Assembly (NCBI GenBank): GCA_025370055.1
Contig: CP073041.1
Coordinates: forward strand, 7,704,001 to 7,768,000
Source of the DNA: Woronichinia naegeliana WA131
GTDB taxonomy: Bacteria > Cyanobacteriota > Cyanobacteriia > Cyanobacteriales > Microcystaceae
DNA: 64,000 nucleotides
Direction of reading: 5' to 3'
The notes beneath the pieces are model-generated. The model did no database searches. It had not been told where the DNA came from and saw only the letters and a list, made by a program, of their open reading frames with translations. Below, piece by piece: positions 9,024-17,951 of the stretch (position 1 is its first letter; each line of letters opens with the position of its first letter). The position numbers were made by a program, and so were the translations under genes.

Positions 9024-10710
9024 GGGCTTGCTGAAAAAGTCAAAAAACGAAAGAAATGTGGGTTAGGGAAGTATGGACTGAAAAAGCATAGATAACTTAT
9101 CCTTATGGAAACAAATCAAAATACAGATTTTGTTTAATATATTGTTCCTTTCTGTCTAAAAAGGTCAACACAAATCACTCCTCACAAAAGAGAGGAAAAT
9201 TAACACCATTTTTCACAAGAAAAACGACTCTACAACTTTTTACTTTTTGTCTTCTGAAGTAGAGTAGAAAGATTCATTACCAAAAAGTTCATCGCAATTA
9301 CCGTTTCCGAGGTCTCAGGTAGTTTGGCCATCACTCGACCAAGACTAAATTTCCTCTTTCCCTGTCCGAATTTACCCTCAATGGCATTACGCACTCTTTC
9401 ATCTGAGCGTGCCTCTTTCTTTTTTTCTTTGCTCACCTCTTTCGGCGGTCTTCCCAATCGGGGACCACTCATTCTTATATCCCTTTCTTTACAATAAGCT
9501 CGATTCGCTTTTGTTCGATAGATTTTATCTACATGAACCGATTCCGGATAACATCCTGTTTCCCTTTTATATTCTTCTATTCGCGCTTGTAAATCTCCCG
9601 ATTCGTTGTAATTATCCCAACTTAATTTGTCTAAGAAGACAAAGCCATTCACATTACTTGCCGATATTTTAGCTCCAAACTCTACTGCTTTTCCCGCTTT
9701 TCCACGCACTATTGGACGCACGTGAGGTTGGCTTACACTCACAATTCTGTTTTCTACTTTATTTGTCTTTTTTTCATACATTTCTAACTGTTGCTCATAC
9801 ACTTTTCCTATCGTTACAAGCTCTTCTTGCTCTTTTTTCGTTAGTTTTTCTAACTTTGCTCCCTCTTCTATCATTTTTTCTATATCAGACAAGTTTCTTT
9901 TTATATATCCTAGTTGTTTTTTTGTTCCTTTTCTTCTTTCTTTTTTTGACACACGACGTTTTTTTGCTATGGCTAAGTACTCTTTTCTTGCCACTTCCCT
10001 ATAAGTCCTCGGCTTTTCTTTCCTTTTCTCTTTTATTTCTTCATACAGCTTATCTATTATTTTTTCTGTTTTTTCTCTGGCATCATTCAATATTCCTATA
10101 TCCGTTGGATATTTTATATCTGCTGGTGTACAAGTCGCATCTAACAATAACTTTCCTTCATTTTCTTTTTTTTCTGACGCTACACCCGTCGCTTTTTTTC
10201 TATTTCTTTATTAATTTTATTTATTAATTCCATTCCTATTTTTTTACGAAAATGAACCATCATTGACGCATTAAATGCTTCTTTGCTACTATAGCTTTCC
10301 ATTCCTATAAAGTACTGTAAATAAGGGTTCTCTTTTATTTGTTCTACTGTTTCTCTGTCACTTTTTCCTGAAATTTCTTTGATAATTAATGCTCCTAATG
10401 CCATTCTAAATGATTTGGCTGGGGCTCCTTTTTTTTCTGTGAAGTTTTTTGCATATTCTTCCTCATATTCTTCCCAGGGAATCATTTTTGACATTTCTAT
10501 CCAACGATTTTCTTCGTCTAACTGCCCGCCGAACAGATTTTTCAAGTTTTCTGGTGTTTCAATTGAGTACTGTTGCTTTCGGTACATCTGCTTTCTCTCT
10601 TCTTAATGCAATGGTTTTGAGGCATTCTACCCTATTTTCGTGCATTCTAGCGGTTCTTAATTCGCCTACTATTTTTCTCCGTAAAGGTTTCAGCTTTTTT
10701 CAGCAAGCCC
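9024..10710 (-). mobile_element. IS-A3 (IS5-like), complete, 1687 bp
   Basis: GGGCTTGCTGAAAAAGTC at the left and CTTTTTTCAGCAAGCCC at the right, flanked by the 6-bp duplication tagata (9018-9023 and 10711-10716). It lies in opposite orientation to IS-A2, 60 bp away. Confidence 0.95.
9230..10587 (-). CDS. IS-A transposase (IS5-like), A7 frameshift form
   Basis: Minus-strand gene made of the 135-aa N-terminal frame (10180-10587, with EEYEEEYAKN) and the DDE frame (9230 to the slip site). The slip site is AGAAAAAAAGCG read on the minus strand, with seven A residues, so the canonical A-AAA-AAG heptamer is present. The C-terminus lacks the KKTK insert (12 bp) found in IS-A2 and A5. Otherwise it is nearly identical to the other copies and probably functional through frameshifting. 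Confidence 0.88.
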
Positions 10711-10888
10711 TAGATATAGACGGAGAAGGAAAGACTATAGTAGTGCGTTTATCAGTGCTTTTGTGCTGCATAAAGAGGCGTACTTTTGTTGATCAGCAGA
10801 TTGTGATTCCTGAAACCTTTGTGGGGAAGCACTTCTGCTAATCTAGACTTGTTCGTATTAATTAAAATTCTTGTTGCCAAGTACGGAA

Positions 10889-11580
10889 TGTGGGTTAAAA
10901 GAAACTTATTGTATGTAAAAAAAATGTTAGATGAGGGAGCAAAATTGGAAAAACTAACAAAAAAGGAGAAGGAAATGATTATAACCATAAAAAAAGTGTA
11001 TGAACAACAACTAGAAATGTATGAGAATAAGACGAATACAGTAGAAAATAGAATTGTGAGTGTAACGCAACCTCATATCCGTCCAATAGTGCGTGGAAAA
11101 GCGGGAAAAGCAGTAGAATTTGGAGCCAAAATATCAGCGAGTAATGTGAATGGCTATGTTTACTTAACTAAATTAAGTTGGGATAATTATAACGAATCAG
11201 GAGATTTAAAAGAGCAAATAGAAGAATATAAAAGGGAAACAGGATGTTATCCGGAATCGGTTCATGTGGATAAAATCTATCGAACAAAAGCGAATCGAGC
11301 TTATTGTAAAGAAAGGGGTATAAGAATGAGTGGTCCCCCATTGGGAAGACCGCCGAAAGAGGTGAGCAAAGAAAAAAAGCAAGAGGCACGCTCAGATGAA
11401 AGAGTGCGTAATGCCATTGAGGGTAAATTCGGACAGGGAAAGAGGAGATTTAGTCTTGGTCGAGTGATGGCTAAACTTCCTGAGACCTCGGAAACTGTGA
11501 TTGCAATGAACTTTTTGGTAATGAATCTTTCTACTCTACTTCAGAAGACAAAGAAGAAAACAAAAAGTAAGAAGTTATAG
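10889..11580 (+). pseudogene. IS-A7 transposase, N-terminus missing
   Basis: The open frame can be read from the unrelated upstream sequence at 10819, but homology starts at about 10889. It keeps the second catalytic Asp (VDKIYRTKANRAYC) and the Glu region (RNAIEGKFGQGKRRFSLG) but has lost the InsH-like N-terminal domain and the first Asp (LLLDATC). It cannot be an active transposase. Confidence 0.85.
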
Positions 11581-11785
11581 AGTCGTTGTTCTTCTAAAAA
11601 TGGCGGTAATTTTCCTCTTTTTGACGGGGAGTGACTTTTTTTGACCTTTTTAGAACTAAAAGTACAATAGATTAAATAAAACCTGTATTTTGACTTCTTT
11701 CTATAAGGATAAGTTATCTGTGCTTTTTCAGTCCATACTTCCCTAACCCACATTTCCTTCGTTTTTTGACTTTTTCAGCAAGCCC
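10889..11785 (+). mobile_element. IS-A7, diverged and 5'-truncated IS-A
   Basis: Only the right part of the element remains, from about WVKRNLLYVKKMLDEGAKLEK to the terminus CAGCAAGCCC at 11785. Many differences from the other copies (YVKKMLDEG for DIEKMIEEG, VTQPHIRP for VSQPHVRP, VYLTKL for VFLDKL) show it is an older lineage. Its right flank taaatagagcattac is a MITE, cut at the same base as by IS-A1. Confidence 0.85.
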
Positions 11786-11890
11786 TAAATAGAGCATTAC
11801 ATTGATTCTAAATATTGGCATTAAACCCCTTGACCGTAAGCACTTCAGGGATTTTGTATCTTTAGCTACATTCTGAATTTGGAATTGCTG
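11786..11890 (-). repeat. MITE, left part, inverted, cut by IS-A7
   Basis: On the minus strand this reads CAGCAATTCCAAATTCAGAATGTAGC onward to ...gctctattta, matching bases 20733-20838 of the complete MITE at over 95%. The end at 11785/11786 is the IS-A insertion point. It lies 10 bp from the stop codon of the glycosyltransferase gene. Confidence 0.85.
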
Positions 11891-11899
11891 CACGCCCAG

Positions 11900-13105
11900 T
11901 TAAACTTTCGTAGAATCAAAAATTGCTTTTAATGTCTGGGCATAATTTTCGGGATTGTGAAAAGCTTGAAAATCGGCTTGCATGGTTAAGATTTTAGCCT
12001 GAATCCCTGAATTATTTGCCACTTCCCAAATTTGGTCAACAATTTCCTGGAGACTTTCCCCTGTCAGAATTAAAGCTTCTAAGTGATATTTTTGCAGAGC
12101 CTTAGCCATCCAGGTTGCTGAGGTCACGAGGGGAATTTTACCGGCAATAATGGCCTCGGTGAAGATGCCAGACGTTCTTTCTCGATAGGCTTCGGCATCA
12201 TAGGGAAGTAAAATAATATGACTTAGGGCCAACCAATGATTATATTGTTCTCGACTGAGGCGATCAGGAATAGTTTTTATGAGAATACTGGATTGCGAAG
12301 GATTAGACGTTTGTAACTCTGCACTTTCAGCGGCGACTAAACAAATTTTATTACAGATTTTGTCTCTGTCATGAATAGAGGCTTGATTGAGCCGTTTAAT
12401 AATTTCCCATCCCTTTTCAGAACGAGGAGAACCGGGCCACCAACAGAGAATTTTATCTGTTACCTCTTCTTGTTTTTCCACAGCATCTTCTCGCCAATCT
12501 GTGTGGGGAATGGGCATGACGGTCATGGGAATTTGAAAATATTGGCATAAGGCCGTTTGTAACGGTTCACTATCGGTTAAAAATTGCAAATGTTGAGAGG
12601 GTAAACGTTGCTTGATGAAAAAATGGAGAAATTTGTAGAAAGGGCGGGTTTTATCTTGATGCACATCACGCCGATAGAGTAGCCAAACCTGTAGATGCTG
12701 ACAGGGCATTAACCAAAGGGCGATCGCCAGGGAGAAAAGTTGTAAATGAATAAATCGTTCTAAAAAAATAATCGTCGGGCGATCGCGGTCTAACCCTGGT
12801 TGTTGAAAATATTGGGCAATACTGATTCCTAATTTAATCGCTTCTGTAAGTCTCCCTAATTTAGCGATCGCGCTTCCTTCTGCTTCTAAATCCGTTGGCA
12901 ATAAACAGGGCTGCCAATGACAGGGTAAATGATCGATTTTGGGCGTTTGCGGAGAGATTGCAGGAATCAAAGCTTGGTGTTCCCAGCCTAAAGTTTGCAC
13001 AGCCTGACAAACCGCTTCATGGTAAGGAATAATATGACCTTCACCTCCCATAAGATTAGGAATCAGAGAGACAAATCGAGGTTGCCCATTATCTTGTTGA
13101 GTCAT
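11900..13105 (-). CDS. Glycosyltransferase, GT-B-like, heptose-associated operon
   Basis: The protein is about 401 aa from the ATG at 13105 (MTQQDNGQPRFVSLIPNLMGGEGHIIPYHEAV). A longer frame reaches 13141, but the internal ATG is the better start because it overlaps the upstream gmhB stop by only 17 bp. The N-terminal glycine-rich loop MGGEGHIIPYH and the C-terminal stretch ILLPYDAEAYRERTSGIFTEAIIAGKIPLVTSATWMA are typical of nucleotide-sugar binding in GT-B enzymes. There is no signal peptide. As third gene of a gmhA-gmhB operon it may transfer a heptose or another surface sugar, but the acceptor is unknown. Its end abuts a MITE fragment. Confidence 0.75.
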   Translation of the reverse strand: MTQQDNGQPRFVSLIPNLMGGEGHIIPYHEAVCQAVQTLGWEHQALIPAISPQTPKIDHLPCHWQPCLLPTDLEAEGSAIAKLGRLTEAIKLGISIAQYFQQPGLDRDRPTIIFLERFIHLQLFSLAIALWLMPCQHLQVWLLYRRDVHQDKTRPFYKFLHFFIKQRLPSQHLQFLTDSEPLQTALCQYFQIPMTVMPIPHTDWREDAVEKQEEVTDKILCWWPGSPRSEKGWEIIKRLNQASIHDRDKICNKICLVAAESAELQTSNPSQSSILIKTIPDRLSREQYNHWLALSHIILLPYDAEAYRERTSGIFTEAIIAGKIPLVTSATWMAKALQKYHLEALILTGESLQEIVDQIWEVANNSGIQAKILTMQADFQAFHNPENYAQTLKAIFDSTKV

Positions 13106-13655
13106 GGTTGAGGAGGCTAACAGTATCACTAATCTGATCAAATACAGGAATGGGGCTGGGATATTGATTTAGACTTGCTAAGGTCTTTTTCCCTCGTCCT
13201 GTTAACACTAATAAGGGTTGACAACCTGCTTGCAATGCTGCTTCTAGATCGCTGGGTGCATCACCTAAAAAATAGGAATTGGGGAGGGAAATGTCATATT
13301 TTTTGGCCGCCTCAATTAACATTTGGGGGGACGGTTTACGACAATCACAACCCGCTTCAGGATGGTGAGGACAGAGAAAAATATCAGCAAAGGTGACACC
13401 AAACGGTTCATAAACTTCTCGAATACGATGGTGAACAGCTTCCACGTCCTCTAGGTTAAAATAACCGCGACCTACTCCCGATTGATTGGTAATTAAAATT
13501 AAGTAATAACCGTGATCTTGCCATTGTTTCAGAGCTTGACCGCTCCTAGGGGGAATCTTGACCTGCTCAGGCCGACTTAAATAGGGGACATAATCAATGA
13601 CCACACCATCCCGATCTAAAAAGAGGGCTTTGTGAGACGAGACGTTGGCAACCAT
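13089..13655 (-). CDS. gmhB: D-glycero-D-manno-heptose-1,7-bisphosphate 7-phosphatase
   Basis: 188-aa cytosolic HAD-superfamily phosphatase. The catalytic motif I is LFLDRDGVVIDYVPYL, motif II is LILITNQSGVGRGYF, the zinc-binding Cys/His set is CPHHPEAGCDCRKPSP, and the acidic motif is YFLGDAPSDLEAALQAG. These are the hallmarks of GmhB (histidinol-phosphatase-like group). It removes the 7-phosphate in the pathway to ADP- or GDP-heptose. It lies 32 bp downstream of gmhA and overlaps the glycosyltransferase start, so the three genes are probably co-transcribed. Confidence 0.9.
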   Translation of the reverse strand: MVANVSSHKALFLDRDGVVIDYVPYLSRPEQVKIPPRSGQALKQWQDHGYYLILITNQSGVGRGYFNLEDVEAVHHRIREVYEPFGVTFADIFLCPHHPEAGCDCRKPSPQMLIEAAKKYDISLPNSYFLGDAPSDLEAALQAGCQPLLVLTGRGKKTLASLNQYPSPIPVFDQISDTVSLLNHDSTR

Positions 13656-13687
13656 AGCAAGGGACAGTGGGGAAAAACAACCGTTTA

Positions 13688-14281
13688 TTAAACCACTAAT
13701 TGGGCTTCCCTGGTCTGGGATTTGGCAAAGAGTTGGGCTTCTACCTGTTCACAGATCTGATGATAGGTAATGAGATGAATTTCTTGAATATAGGGAGTAT
13801 TTTTTTCAGCGACAAAGAGAGGATAATCGACAAATTCCTGGAATAAACCACCGTTATGGCCTGCCATGCCAATGGTAATTAAGTCCATATCTTTAGCTCG
13901 TTTGAGTGCGTGAAGAACATTAGAGGATTTGCCAGAGGTGGATAGACCCCAGAGAATATCCCCAGGTTGACCGAGGGCTTCTACCTGTCGAGAAAAGACA
14001 ATATCAAAACTATAGTCATTGCTCACTGCCGTTAAGATAGAGGCATTGGTTGAAAGGGCGATCGCGGGTAATGCCTGACGGTTGAATTGGAAACGACCCA
14101 CAAATTCCGCCGCAACGTGTTGAGCATCGGCTGCCGAACCACCATTTCCACAGATCAATAATTTTTTGCCCTTCTTAAATTGTTGGGTAATGATCTCCGT
14201 TACTTCGGTGATCGCATGACAGTAAAAGGGGTTGAAAGCATTTTCTAGGCATTGTAGCCGCGTTTGAATCCACTCAGACAT
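13688..14281 (-). CDS. gmhA: Phosphoheptose isomerase (sedoheptulose-7-phosphate isomerase)
   Basis: 197-aa SIS-domain protein. The nucleotide- and sugar-phosphate-binding loop LLICGNGGSAADAQHVAAEFVGRF, the second loop GLSTSGKSSNVLHAL and the C-terminal EIHLITYHQICEQVE (metal- and substrate-binding Glu/His) match GmhA. It converts sedoheptulose-7-phosphate into D-glycero-D-manno-heptose-7-phosphate. It is the first gene of the leftward operon with gmhB and a glycosyltransferase. The start at 14281 is preceded by gaggagtt on the minus strand, a good ribosome-binding site. Confidence 0.92.
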   Translation of the reverse strand: MSEWIQTRLQCLENAFNPFYCHAITEVTEIITQQFKKGKKLLICGNGGSAADAQHVAAEFVGRFQFNRQALPAIALSTNASILTAVSNDYSFDIVFSRQVEALGQPGDILWGLSTSGKSSNVLHALKRAKDMDLITIGMAGHNGGLFQEFVDYPLFVAEKNTPYIQEIHLITYHQICEQVEAQLFAKSQTREAQLVV

Positions 14282-14672
14282 TTTAACTCCTCACAAAAAA
14301 CGGAGAAAGGCAGAACCTTTCCGACTCATCACCACAAAATTTTGACACGATGCCAAATGAATAGTCCTCATTCTAGTCGAGATGGACAAAATTTGACGTA
14401 GGTTGCCTGGAATTGACGTTCTAGGGTTTGGGAAAGTTCTCACCTTGATTAGCATACAAAACAGTATTGGGCTAATAATCCCAAAGTGTTTTTTCCCAGT
14501 TGGGTGCGCGAATAATGCTCTAATTCATCCCCTTGACATCTTCAACGCCCTAGAAGGAAAGGGTTTTGATCCACATCTTCGATGAGTTGAGCAATAATGT
14601 TAGATTAGGCATTGAGTATTGGTTTTCAAAAACTAGGTACTTAACCCTTTGCAAAAAATCAGGAGAATAACA
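14282..14672. other. Divergent intergenic region between gmhA and the zinc peptidase
   Basis: 390 bp without a convincing gene. It must hold the divergent promoters of the gmhA operon and the metallopeptidase group. A 60-codon frame at 14403-14585 has no recognisable sequence and no ribosome-binding site. The ribosome-binding site of the downstream gene is AGGAGA at 14661-14666. Confidence 0.5.
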
Positions 14673-15350
14673 ATGTTCTTCCATGCTTCCTACCTTATAT
14701 TACTTCCTGGTATGGCCTTGATGATGTGGGCTCAATTCCATATTCGCAATACTTACCAAAAATATGCCGCAATTTCCTCTAGTTTAGGCATGACAGGAGC
14801 GCAGGTAGCCGACACCATTTTACAGCGCATGGGAGTTCAGGATGTGCGAGTAGAACCCATTGAGGGAGAACTCACAGACCATTATGATCCCAGTGCCAAG
14901 GCCGTTCGGCTATCGTCTGGAGTTTATGGTTCCACATCTTTAGCAGCAGCCGCGATCGCGGCCCATGAATGCGGCCATGTGTTGCAGGATGTCCAGGGCT
15001 ATACACCGATGAACCTGCGGGCGGCCCTGGTTCCGGCAGCCAATTTGGGTTCTAATATTGGCCCGTTGCTAGTGGTTGTGGGACTATTTCTGGGCAGTGG
15101 CGGCATCATTTTAAGTAATATTGGTATTGTCGTTTTTCTGGCAGTGATTCTATTTCACCTTGTCACCCTGCCGGTTGAGTTTGATGCCTCTCAACGGGCA
15201 TTACGCTTGATTAATGATTTCGGTATTTTACAGGGAGAAGAAAATCGGGGTGCTCGTCAAGTTCTCAGTGCGGCGGCCCTAACCTATGTGGCAACGACTT
15301 TTTATGCCGTTTTACAACTGCTGCAATTGCTCCTAATGCGCAGAAATTAA
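14673..15350 (+). CDS. YugP-family neutral zinc metallopeptidase, membrane-bound
   Basis: 225-aa integral membrane protease. The start is the ATG at 14673, seven bases after AGGAGA; the frame extends upstream to 14649 without a better start. An N-terminal membrane segment (MFFHASYLILLPGMALMMWAQF) is followed by the domain with the zinc motif AAIAAHECGHVLQD (HExxH-like: H-E-C-G-H), then two hydrophobic segments (GPLLVVVGLFLGSGGIILSNIGIVVFLAVILFHLVTLPVEFDAS) and a terminal one. The conserved FDAS-RAL motif with the third zinc ligand is present. The family is widespread in cyanobacteria; the substrate is unknown. It is followed after 12 bp by an acetyltransferase gene. Confidence 0.88.
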   Translation: MFFHASYLILLPGMALMMWAQFHIRNTYQKYAAISSSLGMTGAQVADTILQRMGVQDVRVEPIEGELTDHYDPSAKAVRLSSGVYGSTSLAAAAIAAHECGHVLQDVQGYTPMNLRAALVPAANLGSNIGPLLVVVGLFLGSGGIILSNIGIVVFLAVILFHLVTLPVEFDASQRALRLINDFGILQGEENRGARQVLSAAALTYVATTFYAVLQLLQLLLMRRN

Positions 15351-15362
15351 TCATCATTAACC

Positions 15363-15965
15363 ATGACCTTGAATTCACCTTCCCCCATTATTTTGGATCA
15401 AGAACCCTGGATTGATCTGCGTCAATATGATCAGTCCTGGTTCGAGCGGGGGCGGCCTAATGGGTTGATTCTCCTCTGGTGGTTTGTGCAGGCGATCGCT
15501 TTTCCCCTGAGCCTGCATTTTGGTCATGGGGTCAGAAATGGCTTGTTGCGCTTATTTGGAGCCAAGATTGGTAAAAGGGTTAAAATTCGTCCTACGGCTC
15601 GTTTCACCTATCCTTGGAAGGTCGAAATTGGTGACGATAGTTGGATTGGCGATGATGTCGTTATTTATAGCCTGGACTGGATTCGCATTGGTCGTCAGTG
15701 TGTGATTTCACAGAAATCCTACCTCTGTTCCGCTAGTCACGATTTTTCTGACCCCGCTTTTGGTCTTAAACTGGCCGCAATCACCATTGGTAATGGGGTT
15801 TGGATTGCTGCGGACTGTTTTATTGGGCCAGGAGTTGAGATTGGGGCCAATACGGTCATTGGGGTGAGAAGTACGGTTTTAAAGAGTATTGATTCTGCTC
15901 AAGTTGCCTGGGGCCATCCCTGTCAAGTGCGCTATCCCCGTCAACAGCCCTCAAGGTCTGGTTAA
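15363..15965 (+). CDS. WcaF-like hexapeptide-repeat acetyltransferase
   Basis: 200-aa protein with a left-handed beta-helix signature. Repeats such as IGDDSWIGDDVVIYSLDWIRIGRQCVIS and ITIGNGVWIAADCFIGPGVEIGANTVIGVRSTVLK are regular hexapeptides. The loop LCSASHDFSDPAF carries the catalytic His of colanic-acid acetyltransferases (WcaF/WcaB type). It probably O-acetylates a surface polysaccharide sugar. The N-terminal segment NGLILLWWFVQAIAFPLSLHF is hydrophobic and may be membrane-associated. It lies 12 bp after the peptidase and 13 bp before the LpxB-like gene, suggesting one transcript. The C-terminal residues are frayed by Pro/Arg. Confidence 0.85.
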   Translation: MTLNSPSPIILDQEPWIDLRQYDQSWFERGRPNGLILLWWFVQAIAFPLSLHFGHGVRNGLLRLFGAKIGKRVKIRPTARFTYPWKVEIGDDSWIGDDVVIYSLDWIRIGRQCVISQKSYLCSASHDFSDPAFGLKLAAITIGNGVWIAADCFIGPGVEIGANTVIGVRSTVLKSIDSAQVAWGHPCQVRYPRQQPSRSG

Positions 15966-15978
15966 ATCCGTCTCAATT

Positions 15979-17229
15979 ATGATAAAACTTCTGATCCTTA
16001 GTAATGGCCACGGAGAAGATGCGATCGCCGCTCGGATTGTCGAACAGTTGCTGGCCGCCAATCAGTCATCACCAGCAAGCTGGGAATTAGCCGTTTTGCC
16101 CTTAGTGGGAGAAGGTCATGCCTACGCTCATTTGCCGGTATCAATTCTGGGAGCAACTCAAGTCATGCCCTCAGGAGGCTTCATTTATATGGATAGTCGT
16201 CAACTCTGGCGCGATCTGCAAGGGGGCTTAATCTCATTAACCGGCAAACAATATAATCTGATTCGCGATTGGGCCAAGTCGGGCGGGAAGATTTTGGCAG
16301 TGGGAGATATTGTGCCTTTATTTTTCGCCTGGTTAAGCGGTGCAGAATACACATTTGTGGGCACAGCCAAATCGGAATACTATGTACGGGACGAAAAGGG
16401 TTGGTTAGCCCCAAGCTCCTGGTTAACACGACAGTTTGGCTCGGTTTATTTTCCCTGGGAACGGTGGTTAATGAATCGTCCCCATTGTCGGGCCGTTTTT
16501 CCGAGGGATGAGTTAACTAGTCAAATTTTGCAATCCTTTTCTATTCCTGCTTTGGCCCTGGGCAATCCCATGATGGATGGTTTGGATCTACCGACATGGC
16601 TCCCCTCTGTCACCGAACCCCCTCAACCTCAGAAGATTCTTCTCTTGCCCGGTTCCCGTCCCCCGGAAGCTTTTCACAATTGGGAACTGATTCTCCAGGC
16701 CGTTCAAGAGCTTATCGTGTCCCACCAGAATCAAGCATGGTGTTTTTTAGCTGCGATCGCCCCCCATTTATCCCTTGATCCCTTTCAAGATCGTTTATAT
16801 TCCCAGGGTTGGCAGTGTTTATCCCAGCCTGAATTGCCCGTGCATGATCCCCAGGCTTTAGGTTTTCAACGGGGAGTTAATAAACTTGTTCTTTGCCAAG
16901 GGGCCTACGCCGATTGTTTGCATCAATCCCAAACGGCGATCGCCATGGCTGGAACGGCAACTGAACAATTCGTCGGTTTAGGCAAGCCTGTTTTTAGTTT
17001 TCCTGGCATTGGGCCCCAATTTACCCCCCACTTTGCTCGTCAACAAAGCTATCTTTTAGGCCCCTCAGTCATTCTGTTAGAAACCCCCCAACAAATTGCT
17101 GCCATACTGCCCAAAATCCTAAGCAATTCTACTCAGCTAAAACAAATTCAGGAAAATGGCTTTCACCGGCTAGGTAAACCAGGGGCCGCCGCTCGTATTA
17201 CCCATCAGCTTGCAAAAATCTGGACTTAA
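15979..17229 (+). CDS. Lipid-A-disaccharide synthase-related protein
   Basis: 416 aa from the ATG at 15979 (MIKLLILSNGHGEDAIAARIVEQLL). The frame runs back to 15889 but overlaps the acetyltransferase, so the inner ATG is preferred. The N-terminal loop SNGHGED and the C-terminal AMAGTATEQFVGLGKPVFSFPG are the nucleotide- and sugar-binding features of LpxB-like GT-B enzymes. The central LLLPGSRPPEAF is the conserved GSR motif of LpxB. The family is common in cyanobacteria and distinct from true LpxB, so the substrate is not certain. HIP1 sites inside the gene mark it as resident. Confidence 0.82.
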   Translation: MIKLLILSNGHGEDAIAARIVEQLLAANQSSPASWELAVLPLVGEGHAYAHLPVSILGATQVMPSGGFIYMDSRQLWRDLQGGLISLTGKQYNLIRDWAKSGGKILAVGDIVPLFFAWLSGAEYTFVGTAKSEYYVRDEKGWLAPSSWLTRQFGSVYFPWERWLMNRPHCRAVFPRDELTSQILQSFSIPALALGNPMMDGLDLPTWLPSVTEPPQPQKILLLPGSRPPEAFHNWELILQAVQELIVSHQNQAWCFLAAIAPHLSLDPFQDRLYSQGWQCLSQPELPVHDPQALGFQRGVNKLVLCQGAYADCLHQSQTAIAMAGTATEQFVGLGKPVFSFPGIGPQFTPHFARQQSYLLGPSVILLETPQQIAAILPKILSNSTQLKQIQENGFHRLGKPGAAARITHQLAKIWT

Positions 17230-17420
17230 TTGCTTAACGTATCTTATTCAAACTATTTCAACCATTCCCAGAGATTTGTATGCTATAGTGAAAGCCGAGA
17301 CAATTCTGTATCGGTAGCAAATTTGGTTCCACGCATTGACAGGTCTTTCCCGGTCAGCCTTGGCAAGATTCTCTCCGAACGTTCGCTCTCTACATTCCCT
17401 ACTCTCAACGGAGACAATCT
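17230..17420 (+). promoter_or_regulatory. Upstream region of the RNA-binding-protein gene
   Basis: 190 bp between the LpxB-like stop and the RRM gene. It contains a -10-like TATAGT (17283) and, before the ATG, CGGAGAC as ribosome-binding site. Cyanobacterial RRM genes are often cold-induced through long 5' leaders, and this length would allow such a leader. No specific structure was established by eye. Confidence 0.4.
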
Positions 17421-17717
17421 ATGTCGATTTATATAGGCAACCTTTCCTACGAGGTCACTGAAGATGACCTCAAATCCGTATTCACTGATTACGGTTCCGT
17501 TAAACGGGTTCACCTACCCACGGATCGTGAAACTGGCCGCTTGCGGGGTTTTGCATTTGTCGAAATGAACTCTCTCACTGAAGAAGATTCTGCTATCTCA
17601 GCCTTAGATGGGGCTGAATGGATGGGTCGTTCCTTAAAAGTTAACAAAGCTAAAGAACGTGAAGATCGCGGTGGCGGCGGCGGCGGTGGCGGTGGCCGTC
17701 GGAACAATCGTTACTAA
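17421..17717 (+). CDS. Glycine-rich RNA-binding protein with one RRM domain
   Basis: 98-aa protein. Residues 2-80 form an RNA-recognition motif: RNP2 IYIGNLSY and RNP1 RGFAFVEM, with Tyr and Phe residues in the RNA-contact positions. The tail DRGGGGGGGGGRRNNRY is the glycine-rich extension of the cyanobacterial Rbp family. It probably binds RNA or acts as an RNA chaperone, with regulation by cold known for relatives. Monocistronic: long gaps lie on both sides. Confidence 0.93.
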   Translation: MSIYIGNLSYEVTEDDLKSVFTDYGSVKRVHLPTDRETGRLRGFAFVEMNSLTEEDSAISALDGAEWMGRSLKVNKAKEREDRGGGGGGGGGRRNNRY

Positions 17718-17951
17718 GTCTTAGTAGTAGTTGATTGTAACATTTTAAAGAATCAAGCTTTATTGGCGTTTGAGTTATTACTCGGCGTAAGAAGCATTAT
17801 TTAAGGTCTGGTAGTAGAGAAGATTAAAAGTTCTCTCTTTACCTGGCCTTTTATTTTTAAAGATCGCAATCACTTTCTGTTAGTCAATCTCGAACTCAGA
17901 TAGGGTATTCTGTCTAGAGAAACTAAAAATTAAGAGCAGCAAAAAATTAGG

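Larger units (their letters stand above)
8990..10842 (+). other. Possible small ORF (52 aa) split by IS-A3
   Basis: If IS-A3 and one copy of its duplication are removed, an ATG at 8990 opens a 52-codon frame ending at 10842: MQASLAITTLDIDGEGK, then TIVVRLSVLLCCIKRR and VDQQIVIPETFVGKHFC. The left 34 bases (8990-9023) and the right part (10717-10842) join in frame. I do not recognise the product. There is no clear ribosome-binding site, and only about 50 bp of native DNA precede it after IS-A2, so it may be the tail of a lost gene. Confidence 0.3.

Noticed and set aside
9024..10710. IS-A2 and IS-A3 as inverted ends of a composite transposon
   Set aside because: Only 60 bp lie between them and each has its own complete 6-bp target duplication, so they inserted independently.
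14403..14585. 60-codon frame between gmhA and the zinc peptidase
   Set aside because: No ribosome-binding site and no recognisable sequence; lies where divergent promoters are expected.
17510..17707. Minus-strand Pro-rich frame opposite the RRM gene
   Set aside because: Shadow of the glycine-rich tail (GGC/GGT repeats read as Pro codons).
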